64,000 nucleotides of DNA from Leptobrachium leishanense. Taxonomy: Eukaryota; Chordata; Amphibia; Anura; Megophryidae. The stretch's first letter is position 1; each line of letters starts with the position of its first letter. A model generated the notes under the pieces. It had not been told where the DNA came from. It ran no database searches and worked only from the letters and a program-made list of their open reading frames with translations. This document shows, one piece after another, positions 22,351-33,379 of the stretch. Made by a program: the position numbers and the translations under genes. Location of the stretch: contig CM019072.1 of the NCBI GenBank assembly GCA_009667805.1, positions 34,403,519 through 34,467,518 on the forward strand, given 5' to 3'.

Positions 22351-22447
22351 GGGTGGCTGAAATGGGATCGCCAAATCGTACCGAATTGAAGAAAATGAAA
22401 AGTCACCGAATGTGCGGTGACTTTTCGATTCTCTTTGAATAACCCTG

Positions 22448-22790
22448 TAAGCGTTTTTTTTCTGCAACACGTCTTTTTATTATTATTCATAGGACCTTAT
22501 ATGTTAATTCCAGACATTTTCGTTCAATAGTTTTTTTGCAAACAGGGTTTCAATTTTGACACTTTCAATCATTTATTTATTTATTTTTACCCCGTTTGTC
22601 GGCTTGTCGGCTTTTTCCGGTGGCTGGTTGGAGCTGTGTTTGGCAGATAGTCTGCATTTTTTGGACATGGTCAGCGTGTCCTTTGGGACGGTTCGAAGTG
22701 ATCCGATACTTCGGATCGTATTGGCTGCATTTTTCGGCAGATTTTCAGATATTTCCTTTGGTTTTAGTGAACCCAGAATATCATAGGCAG
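22448..22790 (-). repeat. Partial copy of the long CAGGG-ended element
   Basis: This stretch begins directly after the right end of copy 2 and repeats its middle: TCTTTTTATTATTATTCAT, CATTTTCGTTCAATAGTTT and TTTTGCAAACAGGGTTTCA align with 21300-21390. It lacks recognisable ends. 22791-23062 holds nothing recognised. Confidence 0.6.
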
Positions 22791-23063
22791 ATGTTTTTAG
22801 GATACAAAAAATCCCTTATAATTCAAAAGAAGAAAAGGAATAACATAGTATAACACCGTGAGAAATGTATTGTATTTAAAAATAAGGGAAATTCATTTCA
22901 CTCACACATGGGAGAGCCGCTTATGGGGCCACGCTTGAATCACTTGTGGGTCATTTAAATGGCCACCCATTTGCCTTCAGAACATCTCAAGATCTCCCCA
23001 GGGGTATTTCTTCAATTTTCCCTCAAAAAGAAGATGTATAGACCAATAGTGTGACTAAATATA

Positions 23064-24311
23064 CACTATATTGCCAAAGGTATTCGCTCACCCATCCAAA
23101 TAATCAGAATCCGGTGTTCCAATCACTTCTATGGTCACAGGTGTATAAAATCAAGCACCTAGGCATGCAGACTGTTTTTACAAACATTTGTGAAAGAATG
23201 GGTCGCTCTCAGGAGCTCAGTGAATTCCAGCGTGGAACTGTGATAGGATGCCACCTGTGTAACAAATCCAGTCGTGAAATTTCCTCGCTCCTAAATATTC
23301 CACAGTCAACTGTCAGCTGTATTATAAGAACGTGGAAGTGTTTGGGAACGACAGCAACTCAGCCACGAAGTGGTAGGCCACGTAAACTGACGGAGCGGGG
23401 TCAGCGAATGCTGAGTTGCATATTGCGAAGAGGTCGCCAACTTTCTGCAGTGTCAATCGCTACAGACCTCCAAACTTCATGTGGACTTCAGATTAGCTCA
23501 AGAACAGTGCGCAGAGAGCTTCATGGAATGGTTTTACATGGCTGAACAGCTGCATCCAAGCCAAATATCACTAAGTGCAATGCAAAGCGTTGGATGCAGT
23601 GGTGTAAAGCATGCTGGCACTGGACTCTAGAGCAGTGGAGATGCGTTCTCTGGAGTGACAAATTGCACTTCTCCATCTGGCAATCAGATGGACGAGTCTG
23701 GGTTTGGCAGGTGCCAGGAGAACGGTACTTGTTTGACTGCATTGTGCCAAGTGTAAAGTTTGGTGGAGGGGGATTATGATGTGGGGTTGTTTTTCAGTTG
23801 CTGGGCTTGGCCCCTTAGTTCCAGTGAAAGGAACTCTGAATGCTTCAGCATACCAAGACATTTTGGACAATTCCATGCTCCCAACTTTGTGGGAACAGTT
23901 TGGAAATGGCCCCTTCCTCTTCCAACATGACTGTGCACCAGTGCACAAAACAAGGTCCATAAAGACATGGATGATGATGGTCTGGTGTGGATGAACTAGA
24001 CTGGCCTGCATAGAGTCCTGACCTCAACCTGATAGAAAACCTTTGGGATGAATTAGAGCAGAGACTGAGAGCCAGGCCTTCTCGTCCAACATCAGTGTGT
24101 GACCTCACAAATGCGCTTCTGGAAGAATGGTCAAAAATACCCATAAACACACTCCTAAACCTTGTGGACAGCCTTCCCAGAAGAGTTGAAGCTGTTATAG
24201 CTGCAAAGGGTGGACCGACGTCTTATTGAACCCTATGGATTAGGAATGGGATGTCACTTAAGTTCATATGTGAGTCAAGACAGATGAGCGAATACTTTTG
24301 GCAATATAGTG
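23064..24311 (+). mobile_element. Tc1/mariner element B, 1248 bp, TA target
   Basis: The termini CACTATATTGCCAAAGGTAT and ATACTTTTGGCAATATAGTG are short inverted repeats flanked by TA (23062-23063 and 24312-24313). The whole interior is one decayed transposase gene on the + strand. Length and layout are those of an ordinary single-gene Tc1 element. Confidence 0.93.
23198..24228 (+). pseudogene. Tc1 element B transposase, frameshifted
   Basis: The frame opens MGRSQELSEFQRGTVIG at 23198 and carries a helix-turn-helix pair with the SGRPRKLTERGQR linker. It meets a TGA at 23543-23545, then continues as [15 protein letters not shown] to the first aspartate in [18 protein letters not shown] frameshift follows at about 23770 (GGGG to [10 protein letters not shown]). 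The second aspartate is in [15 protein letters not shown]. After another break and a stop the glutamate is in SPDLNLIENLWDELEQR. At least two stops and two frameshifts make this copy dead. Confidence 0.92.
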
Positions 24312-24810
24312 TATCTTAAATGCACATTTAAAGGAATGATGACACACTCACGTGATTTAGAGCCCAACCCAGCTCTGAAATTGGGCCCAGAAGTTGTTTT
24401 GGTAGATACAACTTCTCCGAAAAACCTTTTAATGAATTCTCCAAACTTCAATAATTACCAAGAGAAAATTTTATTACATAAAATATAAGGTAATTAAAAA
24501 CAATGAAAAATAAAAAAATAGTATGAAATAAAACGTTTAAAATAAGCTTGCCAAACGCGTTTCTTCTCAGGTGTCCAACCTATCTGGCTTCCTCAGTGGC
24601 ATAAATAAGTAGGTAGACTCTAGACAAGAGATAAGTGCAAACTATGCCATAAGAATAGGATGCCATTTAGGAGGATATTGGAGGAAGAGGCAGCAAAGAG
24701 AGACCAGTTATGTTATTGGTGTATATGTATAATATGTACATTTGGTGTAGTAGAAGAAACAGTTACTGTGCACAAACCCATTGTGTATAACTATTTTGAG
24801 TCCTCTGCAT

Positions 24811-24947
24811 CAGGGCTGTCAAACTCTGGCTCCCCCAGACTTTGTTGCCTATAATTCCCAGAGTTCTTTCAAAGCAATAATGGCCAGGGAATCAAGGAAG
24901 TTGTAGTTCAGAAACATTTGGGGGGGGGGCAGAGTTTGCCAGCACTG
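24811..24947. mobile_element. hAT-like MITE, about 137 bp
   Basis: The ends CAGGGCTGTCAAACTCTGG and CAGAGTTTGCCAGCACTG are imperfect inverted repeats. Flanks CTCTGCAT and CTCTATGT match at six of eight. A related, truncated copy lies at 39802-39899 (shared CAAACTCTGG and AATGGCCAGGGAAT). A CTGAGGAAG...GAAACGCG word occurs on the minus strand just upstream at 24549-24597. Confidence 0.65.
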
Positions 24948-26739
24948 CTCTATGTATTGCACAACACATGGGGCCTATTCCAACCCAGCTGTTATGTTCT
25001 GTCTGTTATACATGATGACTCCAGTCATTTCCTTAATGGTATGAGATGCCATTCAGAATGAATCTCAAGCTTTGCTTATAGCTCAGTATTTGCGGCTCCT
25101 ATACTGTATGGTAACAGCTCCTGTACTTTGCATTCTTTGCTCAGGGACCATTAACATTGTCTCAACATGAGAACAATAATCTATTCCCTGGTAGCTCATT
25201 ATTCTTGGCTCAAACCGGTATTAAAAAAAGAATACTGCCCTGTCAAGTGATTACGCTTAGAAGCAAATACTGCCTCTCACACTTTGTACAGAGGACTATC
25301 AGAGTACGTATTTGTTATTGAGTGGTCAGCCATCATTTTATCATTACTCATTTGATGGTTTATTGGTACCAGGACTGGTACCCTGTAGGCACAGAAATGT
25401 GGAGCAACCCCCCCTCCCCCCAAAAAAGAAAGACTTATGCCAAAACAATATTTTGTTTTGGGGCAAACTAAAAAAATAAAAAACATTTTAAGAAACTGAA
25501 AACCAAATTAAAAGAAGGGACGGGATATGTTCCCTTAGTTGAGTAAGTGCAGTGGCATTGTTTGTTTTATATGTAAAAGTATATATTGCCTCTGCCGTAG
25601 AACAGAGGACATTTTTTTGCATTTTTTTTCCAATTTTTAACCTTACACATTATATGGTCATGTTTGAAATCACTGTAAAGACCAGACTCTGACCTTTCCA
25701 ATGACACCTCACATAACCTTGTGCAGTGTACAATTCAGAGATGCAGGTTCCAAAGTCCCCCTTTCTCCCTTCACTGCAGTGCCAGTCTAGGTTGTTGATG
25801 AAACAATGCATTGTGCCATCGCCTCCACACTTGCTGGCAGTGTAGGAAATGAGATGGTGAGGTAGCGCATCATTACTGTTCCCTTTATAATTGTAAACTG
25901 AATAATAGTGCTGTGGTACAAAGAAAAATAAAGAGAAAAATATTACTTTGTTATTTTAACATTAATCTAAACTGGTTATATTTGGTATCATTGGAAAGGC
26001 TATAATCTGGCCTTTCCAATGATACCTCATATGTCCCTCTAGCCCTTAGCGCTCCAGTGATACCGTTCTCTAAATAATTGTGTAAAAAAATATATATTTT
26101 TTTACCTATTTATCATCTCTCTATTTATCATCTATCCATGTTGTGGCAGGCGCCTGTAGGCACATGCCTACTCTGCCTAGTTATAAATCCAGCCCTGATT
26201 GGTACTGTAGTAACTTACATACATTTCTCTATTTAGCGCTGGTTCTTCTTACACATTTTGACATAGCCGTATACAACTGTTCCTGAAGAGTTGTAGAAAA
26301 ATAATTAAAAAAAACATCGTAGCTTTTCATACCTATGTACGTTCTACTTTTCTCTGATTTATGGCTCTGCCGTGATATACAGCTACATACACATATTTTC
26401 CCATGTACACATATTCTCACCCATACACATGCACACACACAGCAATGTCTGCTGACGCCGAGCTTGTCATATCCGTTTGTTGCATTTAAGATTTATTGAA
26501 CCGTTTGTACATTGTGAGACAATGATTTCTACTCCTAAGGCTAGACGACAAAGCACCTATTTACCTCTTCTGTAAGTAAAGAATCTCTTTACGTAACAAG
26601 GTGAAGAATGGCTGTATGTATCTGTAAAAACACAGTGAGCCATAACACAGGGAAAAGAAGAAAGTGCACATGTATGTAAAAGCATGTTTGGTCTATCATT
26701 CACCCAACAGTATCTAGGGGCAGGATTGAGTAAGCAGTC
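24948..26739. other. Gene-free stretch, no recognised feature
   Basis: I see no exon with good splice sites, no terminal inverted repeats and no long frame here. The strings CTGACCTTTCCAATGA and its relatives recur within 25680-26040 and again near 42970, hinting at an old dispersed repeat. The interval belongs to the space between the unidentified gene and the receptor gene. Confidence 0.5.
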
Positions 26740-26890
26740 AATCCATCCGTCTATCTATTTATCATCTATCCATGTATCTATTTATCTTTCTATCAATGCA
26801 TCAACCAATCTATCTTTTTATATAACCATTTATCTATCCATGCATATATCATCTATTCATGTACAGTATGTAAGTTTGTATGTATGTATA
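26740..26890. repeat. TATC/ATCT microsatellite, left half
   Basis: Degenerate ATCT/TATC tetranucleotides with embedded CATC continue up to TGTATGTATATA, where Tc1 element C begins. The same microsatellite resumes at 32122 on the other side of that element. Confidence 0.75.
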
Positions 26891-27734
26891 TACAGCCATG
26901 GTCAAAAGTTTTGAGAATGACACAAATATAATTTTTCACAAATGCTGCCGTTTCAGTGTTTTTAGTAGGGATGAGCCGAACACTCCCCGAGTTCGGTTCG
27001 GAGCCGAACCCGAACTTTCCAAATGTTCGGATCCGAACCCGAACCCGAACTCAAACTCAATGCAAGTCAATGGGGCTGAAAATTCGGTTTTTAGAGTGCC
27101 CTCCAAGAGGGCATATATGCTAGATATTTGCCATAAAAGATGTATGGGGGTATGTAGTGCCCTGGGGGACAGGAAACAAGGACAAAAAGTTAAAAAAAAA
27201 ACGTTTTTAAAGGGACAGTGAGTTTTCCATGAAATAAGGGTTAAAAATAAAAACGAAAAATTCCTTCAAATATCGTGCCTAGGAGGTCCCCATAACCTGC
27301 CCGTGAAGTGGCGGATTTCTAGGATGTATAGAAATATGTAAATACCAAAAAATTACATTTCAAATGACGGTAAATGCTTTTCCTTTAATCTATCCATAAA
27401 CAACTGCTTGGGGCGGCAGTCTGTATGAAAAGAGGAGACATTTTCGGACACGCAGATAAAGTTTACAGATTTTTTGGCGGTGAAAAGCAGGAGAATGACT
27501 GGAGAATAGAAAATTCTAGACCAAATAGCCGATTTGGAAAGTGAGATAAATGGGAGAATTTTTCTGGTTTGGCTATTTTGACCTAGAATTTTCTCTTCAG
27601 TCATTCTCCTGATTTTCACCTTTCTCTGAATAACCCTGTCAGGGTTATTCAGAGAGCGGTGAAGAGCAGGAGAATGACTGGAGAATGGAAAATTCTAGGT
27701 CAAAATAGCCAAACCAGAAAAATTCTCCCATTTA

Positions 27735-28160
27735 GGCTAGGGTCAGACTAGCGAATTTTTAACGTGCGTTTAGGCGCACTTAATCACGGCCGCACTAGCA
27801 GCAAATGATGGGCAATGACGGCCAATATACGAAGTACGGTCGCACGAAAGTCTGGCTGCGCAACGCAAGTGGAAAATGAACGCATTTTTTCGAGAACGCA
27901 GAACCACTAGTACGGACGTACAGAGTGCGCTGCGTCCACTAGCGGCGTGTGTGCGTGATTTGGAGACGTCAGACCCTGCTCATGTCCGGCCAACATAACG
28001 TCCAGACACCCAAAGTTTCCTGGTTTGGATCCGTAAAAAATCACGCACAAAAATGCGCATCGTATGACCGTTTTCGCGCATTCCGTGAAAAAATACGGCA
28101 ATGCGTTCGGATGCACTTTTTGACGGTTGCTGTGAAAAATGCGTTAGTCTGACCCTAGCC
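27735..28160. mobile_element. GGCTAGGGTCAGAC MITE, copy 1 (426 bp), TSD TTA
   Basis: The termini GGCTAGGGTCAGACTAGCG and GTCTGACCCTAGCC are flanked by TTA on both sides. Three-bp TWA duplications suggest the PIF/Harbinger superfamily. The interior is CpG-rich, with repeated ACGGACGTAC-like words and no gene. Other copies are at 28965, 39363, 48534 and 57559. Confidence 0.88.
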
Positions 28161-28513
28161 TTATCTCACTTTCCAAATCGGCTATTTGGTCCAGATTGTT
28201 CTCTTTTCCTGCCATTCTCCTGGTTTTCACCTTTCTCTGAACAACCCTGAGAGAGAGGTGAAAGCCAGGAGAACTGGCAGGAGAAGAGAACAATCTAGAC
28301 CAAATAGCCGATTTGGAAAGAGAGATAAATGGGAGAATTTTTCTGGTTTGGCTATTTTGACCTAGAATTTTCTCTGCAGTCATTCTCCTGAGTTTCACCT
28401 TTCTCTGAATAACCCTGTCAGGGTTATTCAGAGAGCGGTGAAGAGCAGGAGAATGACTGGAGAATGGAAAATTCTAGGTCAAAATAGCCAAACCAGAAAA
28501 ATTCTCCCATTAA

Positions 28514-28961
28514 GGCTGGGGTCAGACGAGCGTAGTGTTCACGTCCGTGATTGCGCCTAAAAGTACGTCCGTGATAGCATGAAAGAAAGTCCATTGGAGC
28601 CTGACACATGAAGTACGTCCGCACTGAACTGCGGACGCATGACGGATGCTGCAAACGGACGCAGGTTAGGCAAGAACGTAATACTGCTAGAACGGACGTG
28701 CGGAGTGCGCCAGGTCCATAACGTCCGCATAGCTTTGTGTGTGAGTGATGGAGCGAGGTCAGACGGACTGCATTTATACGTCCAGCATTTTTGACGGACA
28801 GAATGTTTTTTCATTGTAATTTATTTTTCCCTCCTACATCCGTCAAAAATAACTTCAGTGAAAAAACGGACTGTGTGACCACTACTGCGTCATCCGTACT
28901 GACGATGTCCGTACTGCACGGACGTACAGCCCGTAGAAATCACGCTCGTCTGACCCCAGCC
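28514..28961. mobile_element. GGCTGGGGTCAGACGAGCG MITE, divergent subfamily (448 bp)
   Basis: This element shares the GGCT(A/G)GGGTCAGAC terminus, but its interior differs from the 426-bp type and is built around ACGTCCGTGA/GTACGTCCG words. It inserted exactly beside the second copy of the 420-bp MITE, so the two share the TTA at 28962-28964. It is present only in the second of the two duplicated blocks. Confidence 0.85.
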
Positions 28962-28964
28962 TTA

Positions 28965-29376
28965 GGCTAGGGTCAGACTAGCAAATTTTTAACGTGCGTT
29001 TAGGCACACTTAATCACGGCCACACTAGCAGCAAATGACGGCCAATATACAAAGTACAGTCGCACGAAAGTCCGGCTGCGCAACGCAAGTGGAAAATGAA
29101 TGCATTTTTTCAAGAACGCAGAACCGCTAGTACGGACGTACAGAGTGCGCTGCGTCCACTAGTGGCGTGTGTGCGTGATTTGGAGACGTCAGACCCTGCT
29201 CATGTCCGGCCAACATAACGTCCAGACACCCAAAGTTTCCTGGTTTGGATCCGTAAAAAATCACGCACAAAAATGCACATCGTATGACCGTTTTCGCGCA
29301 TTCCGTGAAAAAATACGGCAATGCGTTCGGACGCACTTTTTGTCGCTGTGAAAAATGCTTTCGTTTGACCCTAGCC
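28965..29376. mobile_element. GGCTAGGGTCAGAC MITE, copy 2 (412 bp)
   Basis: It is nearly identical to copy 1 (27735-28160) apart from small deletions, and both sit at the same target in duplicated host units. TTA flanks it at 28962-28964 and 29377-29379. It is the sister of copy 1 by segmental duplication and did not insert independently. Confidence 0.88.
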
Positions 29377-30199
29377 TTATCTCACTTTCCAAATCGGCTA
29401 TTTGGTCCAGATTGTTCTCTTTTCCTGCCATTCTCCTGGTTTTCACCTTTCTCTGAACAACCCTGAGAGAGAGGTGAAAGCCAGGAGAACTGGCAGGAGA
29501 AGAGAACAATCTAGACCAAATAGCCAATTTGGAAAGTGAGTTAAATGGGAGAATTTTTCTGGTTTGGCTATTTTGACCTAGAATTTTCACTTCTCCAGTT
29601 ATTCTCCTGCTTTTTACCGCTCTCTGAATAACCCTGTGAATGTTTAATCCCGAGGTGAAAAATAACATTGCTTTAGATGTTATTTTGAATTTTTTTTAAA
29701 CACCAGTTAAATGCAGCATATTAGGATGTTTTAGGAGGGAAATTAATTCTCAAATCTCAATCAGAAGCAGACACCACCCCACCCCCTCAGTATAGTGTAC
29801 AATGTATCAAAACACCTGGTGTTATGCCCGTTTGTGAACAGAGGTCATTTAGAGTTGATAATCTTTCCACGTACACATTAGTTTTTAATTCAATATCTAA
29901 TAATCCGTTGCTTATAATATTCTGCAGTAAAGAGTCTCTTTATTTCTAGAATTTTTAGTATTTTTTTAAACATTTTCCATACTTTTTTCAAAATTTCTTT
30001 TTTTTTTCGAACTCGAACTGAACGCACCCAAAGAGTTCAAAGTTCGTGAACTTTCGGAATGCCAAAGTTCGAGCCGAACTCCGAACCATCCGAACCCGAA
30101 CAGCTCATCCCTAGTTTTTAGATCTTTTTGTCGGATGTTACTATGGTTACTGAAGTATAGTAAGTAAGTGTCAAAGGCTTTTATTGACAAATACATTAA

Positions 30200-30916
30200 G
30201 TTTATGCAAAGAGTCAATATTTGTAGTGTTGACCCTTCCTTTTTCAAGACATCTGAAATTCGACCTGGCATGCTGGCAATCAACTTCTGGGCCACATCCT
30301 GACTGGTGGCAGCCCATTCTTCCATAATCAATACCTGGAGTTTGTCTGAATTTGTGAGTTTTTGTTTGTCCACCCGCCTCTTGAGGATTGACCACAAGTT
30401 CTCAATGAGAATAAGGTCTGGGGAGTTTGCTGGCCATGGACCCAAAATTTCGATGTCTTGTTCCCCGGGGCAACTTATTTATCACTTTTGCCTTGTGGCA
30501 AGGTGCTCAATCATGCTGGACAATGGACAGCTCGTCACCAAACTGTTCCTGGTTCGCTGCTCTCAGAGAATGTTTTCGTACCATTCTGTGTTCATGGCTG
30601 TGTTCTTATCTTATGCAAAATTGTGAGTGAGCCCACTCCCTTGGCTGAGAAGCAACCCCACACATGAATGGTCTAAGGATGCTTTACTGTTGGCATGACA
30701 CAGGACTAATGGTACCACTCACCTTTTCCTCTCCGGACAAGCTTTTTTCGTGATGCCCCAAACAATTGGAAAGGGGATTCAACAGAGAAATTGACTTTAC
30801 CCCAGTCCTCAGCAGTCCAATCCCTGTACCTTTTGCAAAATATCAGTCTATCCCTGAGGCTTTTCCTGGAGAGAAGTGGCTTCTTTGCTGCTGTTCTTCA
30901 TACCAGGCCATCCTCT
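30200..30916 (-). pseudogene. Tc1 element C transposase, C-terminal part
   Basis: Read on the minus strand, the fragment carries SPDLILIENLWSILKRRVDK with the catalytic glutamate, then EEWAATSQDVAQKLIASMPG near the C-terminus. Further 5', the second catalytic aspartate region is present in a shifted frame at about 30480-30560. Stops and frameshifts are frequent. The N-terminal DNA-binding half is missing, having been replaced by sequence at 30917-31905. Confidence 0.88.
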
Positions 30917-31285
30917 GTAAGGTTTGACACCAGCTGAGCACCGGTGAGCAGGATAAGAACAAACGGTTGTGGTGGATTTGCAGAATATAATGTATAATGG
31001 TATACAAAGGGTAATACACAGAAAAGTAGCAATTTAGCAAACAGTCTTTTGGTAGTTGATAGGGATAATGGGGCACGTAGCCGCTAGAGGTATAGGAAAC
31101 ACAAAGGATCTTGGAGGACACAAATATCTGTAAGGTGACCTTGGACACACGAATAATCTTGAGAGCTTGGAGGGCCTTGCGAGGGTCTTGGTAAACATGA
31201 GGGTCTTGGAAGTACAAGGGTCTGAAGAGCTGTGGAAACTTGTAAGCAGAGGAGCAGGCTGAGGGAACTGGTAAATACACAGATT

Positions 31286-31547
31286 AACAAGAAAAAAATA
31301 TGTAATCTGCACTCGTTTCTATATAATTCCTTGTGCAACAGAACTCTGTCAGAGGTTTTCGTTTGCTTCAATGGCCATTTAAACAAACTAAAACCTCTGA
31401 CAGTGTTTTGTTGCACATGGAATTATATAGAAAGGAGCGCAGGTGACATCTTTTTTTCTTGTTATGTTTTATACATGAACTGTGTTGTTACTCCTGGCTG
31501 CTGCAGCTGCTCTGGTGAGTACAGGCGCGACGTCATTTTTTCTGTAT
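31286..31547 (+). mobile_element. Foldback retroposon-like insertion, 262 bp, 15-bp repeats
   Basis: Flanking copies GTAAATACACAGATT (31271-31285) and GTAAGTACACAGATT (31548-31562) match at 14 of 15. Inside, about 31306-31372 and 31376-31442 form a long hairpin: TTCTATATAATTCC pairs with GGAATTATATAGAA and CTCTGTCAGAGGTTTT with AAAACCTCTGACAG. The right part runs through a T-rich stretch to GGTGAGTACAGGCGCGACGT and CATTTTTTCTGTAT. The same sequence recurs at 40350-40576, 60923-61736 and 61328-61548. Confidence 0.75.
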
Positions 31548-32121
31548 GTAAGTACACAGATTGGTAGCAGATCTCAGGAGTAAACACAGGTAGATCTTCA
31601 CTCGAAGAGAAGAAGGGCTTCAATGAAAGAGCGCTGGCTGGAGGTAGGAGTAGTCTTTTTATTGAGGACCGGCCAGCGCTAATATGCTGCAGTTGGAAAA
31701 AAGCCTGAGATATTTGCAGCAAGACACGTGTTTCCTTGCGGGTAACCATGGTTGACAGAGGAAGAACAATGATTCAAGCACCGCCCTCCTTTTAAAGCTT
31801 CCTGCCTGTTATTCTAACTTAATCAGCATGATAGAGTGATCTCCAGTCTTGTCCTCGTCAACACTCTGACCTGTTAACGAGAGAATCACTGACATGATGT
31901 CAGCTGGTCCTTTTGTGGCATGGCTAAAATGCAGTGGAAATGTTTTTTTGGGGATTAAGTTCATTTTCATGGCAAAGAGGGACTTTGCAACTAATTGCAA
32001 TTCATCTGATCACTCTTCATAACATTCTGGAGTATATGCAAATTGCCATCATAAAAACTGAAGCCGCAGACCTTGTGAAAATTAGTATTTGTATCATTCT
32101 CAAAATGTTTGGCCATGCCTG

Positions 32122-32290
32122 TATGTATGCATGTATCTATCTGTATCCATCATCTCTCTGTATCCTTCTATCCATCCATGTACCATCTATCTCTCTATCA
32201 TCTATACATATATCTATCTTTCACTCTATCTATCTGTCTGTAAATCTGTCTTTCTATGTATCTATCCATTTATCTCTAGATCCATTTTTC
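32122..32290. repeat. TATC/ATCT microsatellite, right half
   Basis: GTATGTATGCATGTATCTAT opens a degenerate tetranucleotide tract matching 26740-26890. It is the other side of the site where Tc1 element C inserted. 32291-32668 holds nothing I recognise. Confidence 0.75.
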
Positions 32291-33379
32291 GCTTGTTTGT
32301 GGTTTATATTTTTATAGTAATGCACTTTGATTAAAACTTAGCAAAATTTTAAATGCTGACATGGAGCCTGATCACCACTGACCCATTAATGAGGAGCAGA
32401 AAATGGGGAAAAGCTGCTGAAGCCTCTATCCATATATGTCTCTCCATTTACGTCTCTGTTCCAACCGAGCCACTATATCAGCAGGTCGAGCAGAATATCT
32501 TTCAGCTGCTGACTGATACCGGCAGCAGCAGCATCACACACCGGTACTGGTACCCTGCACGAGCTCTGAGAACCTTGCTTGAGTGGGGACGCACAGAAGC
32601 CACAGAAGAACACTGGGAACTATTTGTTTTAATATCTTCAAGGATGACTGTCTCAAGCCAATAGTTTTAAAGTTCAGTAGGGGGCGTGGCCGGCTGCAGA
32701 TGAGGGAGTATGTGTGTCTTTGAAGTTTCGACCCATCGTTCCTTCTCTGGAGACCCTAGATACATTTAGCCATCAAAATTTTTGCCCTGGCACCCAGAGT
32801 AGCTGGCCATCAGTGGCATGCTGTACAGGGCCCGTTCTGTCCTCCCCCGGACTTGAGACGACGATCACTGGCCGTTTGTTTGGCCAGAGGGTGCTGCCGG
32901 TGGCCATCTTGTGCCTTCCCTGCAGCTCCGGTTGTGTTCCTGCTGTGATCTTTGCGGATTTCCTCCCAGCTGCGCTCATGCTGCGGATTGAGGAGACGGA
33001 GGGCCCCCGTCTCCTACCTGCTGCTGGAGGTCGAATGAAGAAGGCGGATGGGGCTGGTGAGGCCGGGAACCGGGTTGCTGCCCTCTCCACTGAAGAGAAA
33101 ATGGCCGTACTTGCAGGCCTCGATGCCTGCATGGCACTGCTGGAGGGAGATAACCTGGGCCTCCTCACTAAGGGGACTTGGCACTGCTTGATGCCCATCC
33201 TGCGTGGATGCAGGGATAGCCTGGCTCCCTGTCCTGATGACCTGGAAAAGGGCTTACCTCGTGGTGATGTGGGGGGTCTGAAGACCGTTGCAAAGGCACC
33301 GCATGGCAAGACTGGAGTGGTGTGTGCTGCCCTGCCGGTCTATCCTGAGGCTTCGGAGACGGCGCCGGTGCAAAGTAAG

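Larger units (their letters stand above)
20834..22447 (-). mobile_element. CAGGG-ended element, long form, copy 2, with LTR insertion
   Basis: Compared with the copies at 36718 and 37793 this one is in reverse orientation. Its left terminus is CAGGGTTATTCAGAGAG and the right is TTCTCTTTGAATAACCCTG. It contains a solo LTR (21655-22350). Removing the LTR and one 5-bp duplication leaves 913 bp, close to the 910 and 926 bp of the other complete copies. It is non-coding. Confidence 0.85.
27480..29636. repeat. Tandem array of palindromic CAGGG MITEs with a duplicated block
   Basis: Palindromic units abut head to tail: ends at 27638, 28249, 28417, 29462 and about 29636, joined through AACCCTGTCAGGGTT or AACCCTGAGAGAGAGG junctions. 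The block 27640-28418 recurs as 28419-29636. In both, the 420-bp MITE sits at the same base of the hairpin centre, so the block was duplicated after that insertion. The second block gained one more MITE (28514-28961). Confidence 0.85.
26966..30113. mobile_element. Non-autonomous hAT, 3148 bp, TSD GTTTTTAG
   Basis: The ends TAGGGATGAGCCGAAC and AACAGCTCATCCCTA match those of the 7 kb hAT at 47972-55024. Perfect 8-bp duplications GTTTTTAG lie at 26958-26965 and 30114-30121. The left 500 bp match the larger element (shared GTATGTAGTGCCCTGGGGGA then CAGGAAACAAGG), but no transposase remains. The middle is filled by palindromic and 420-bp MITEs. The right part contains the GGTTTATTAGATATTG-type core (complement) also found in the long CAGGG-ended elements. 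Confidence 0.92.
26893..32121 (-). mobile_element. Tc1/mariner element C with nested insertions
   Basis: The left terminus CAGCCATGGTCAAAAGTTTT and the right terminus, read on the minus strand, CAGGCATGGCCAAACATTTT are inverted repeats flanked by TA at 26891-26892 and 32122-32123. The transposase is on the minus strand. A hAT element (26966-30113) sits near the left end. About 1 kb of other DNA (30917-31905) replaces the N-terminal half of the transposase gene and includes the foldback insertion 31286-31547. Confidence 0.9.

Noticed and set aside
23051..24150. Tc1 transposase fragments as expressed genes
   Set aside because: Stops and frameshifts occur in every Tc1 copy in the window, and all lie between terminal inverted repeats.
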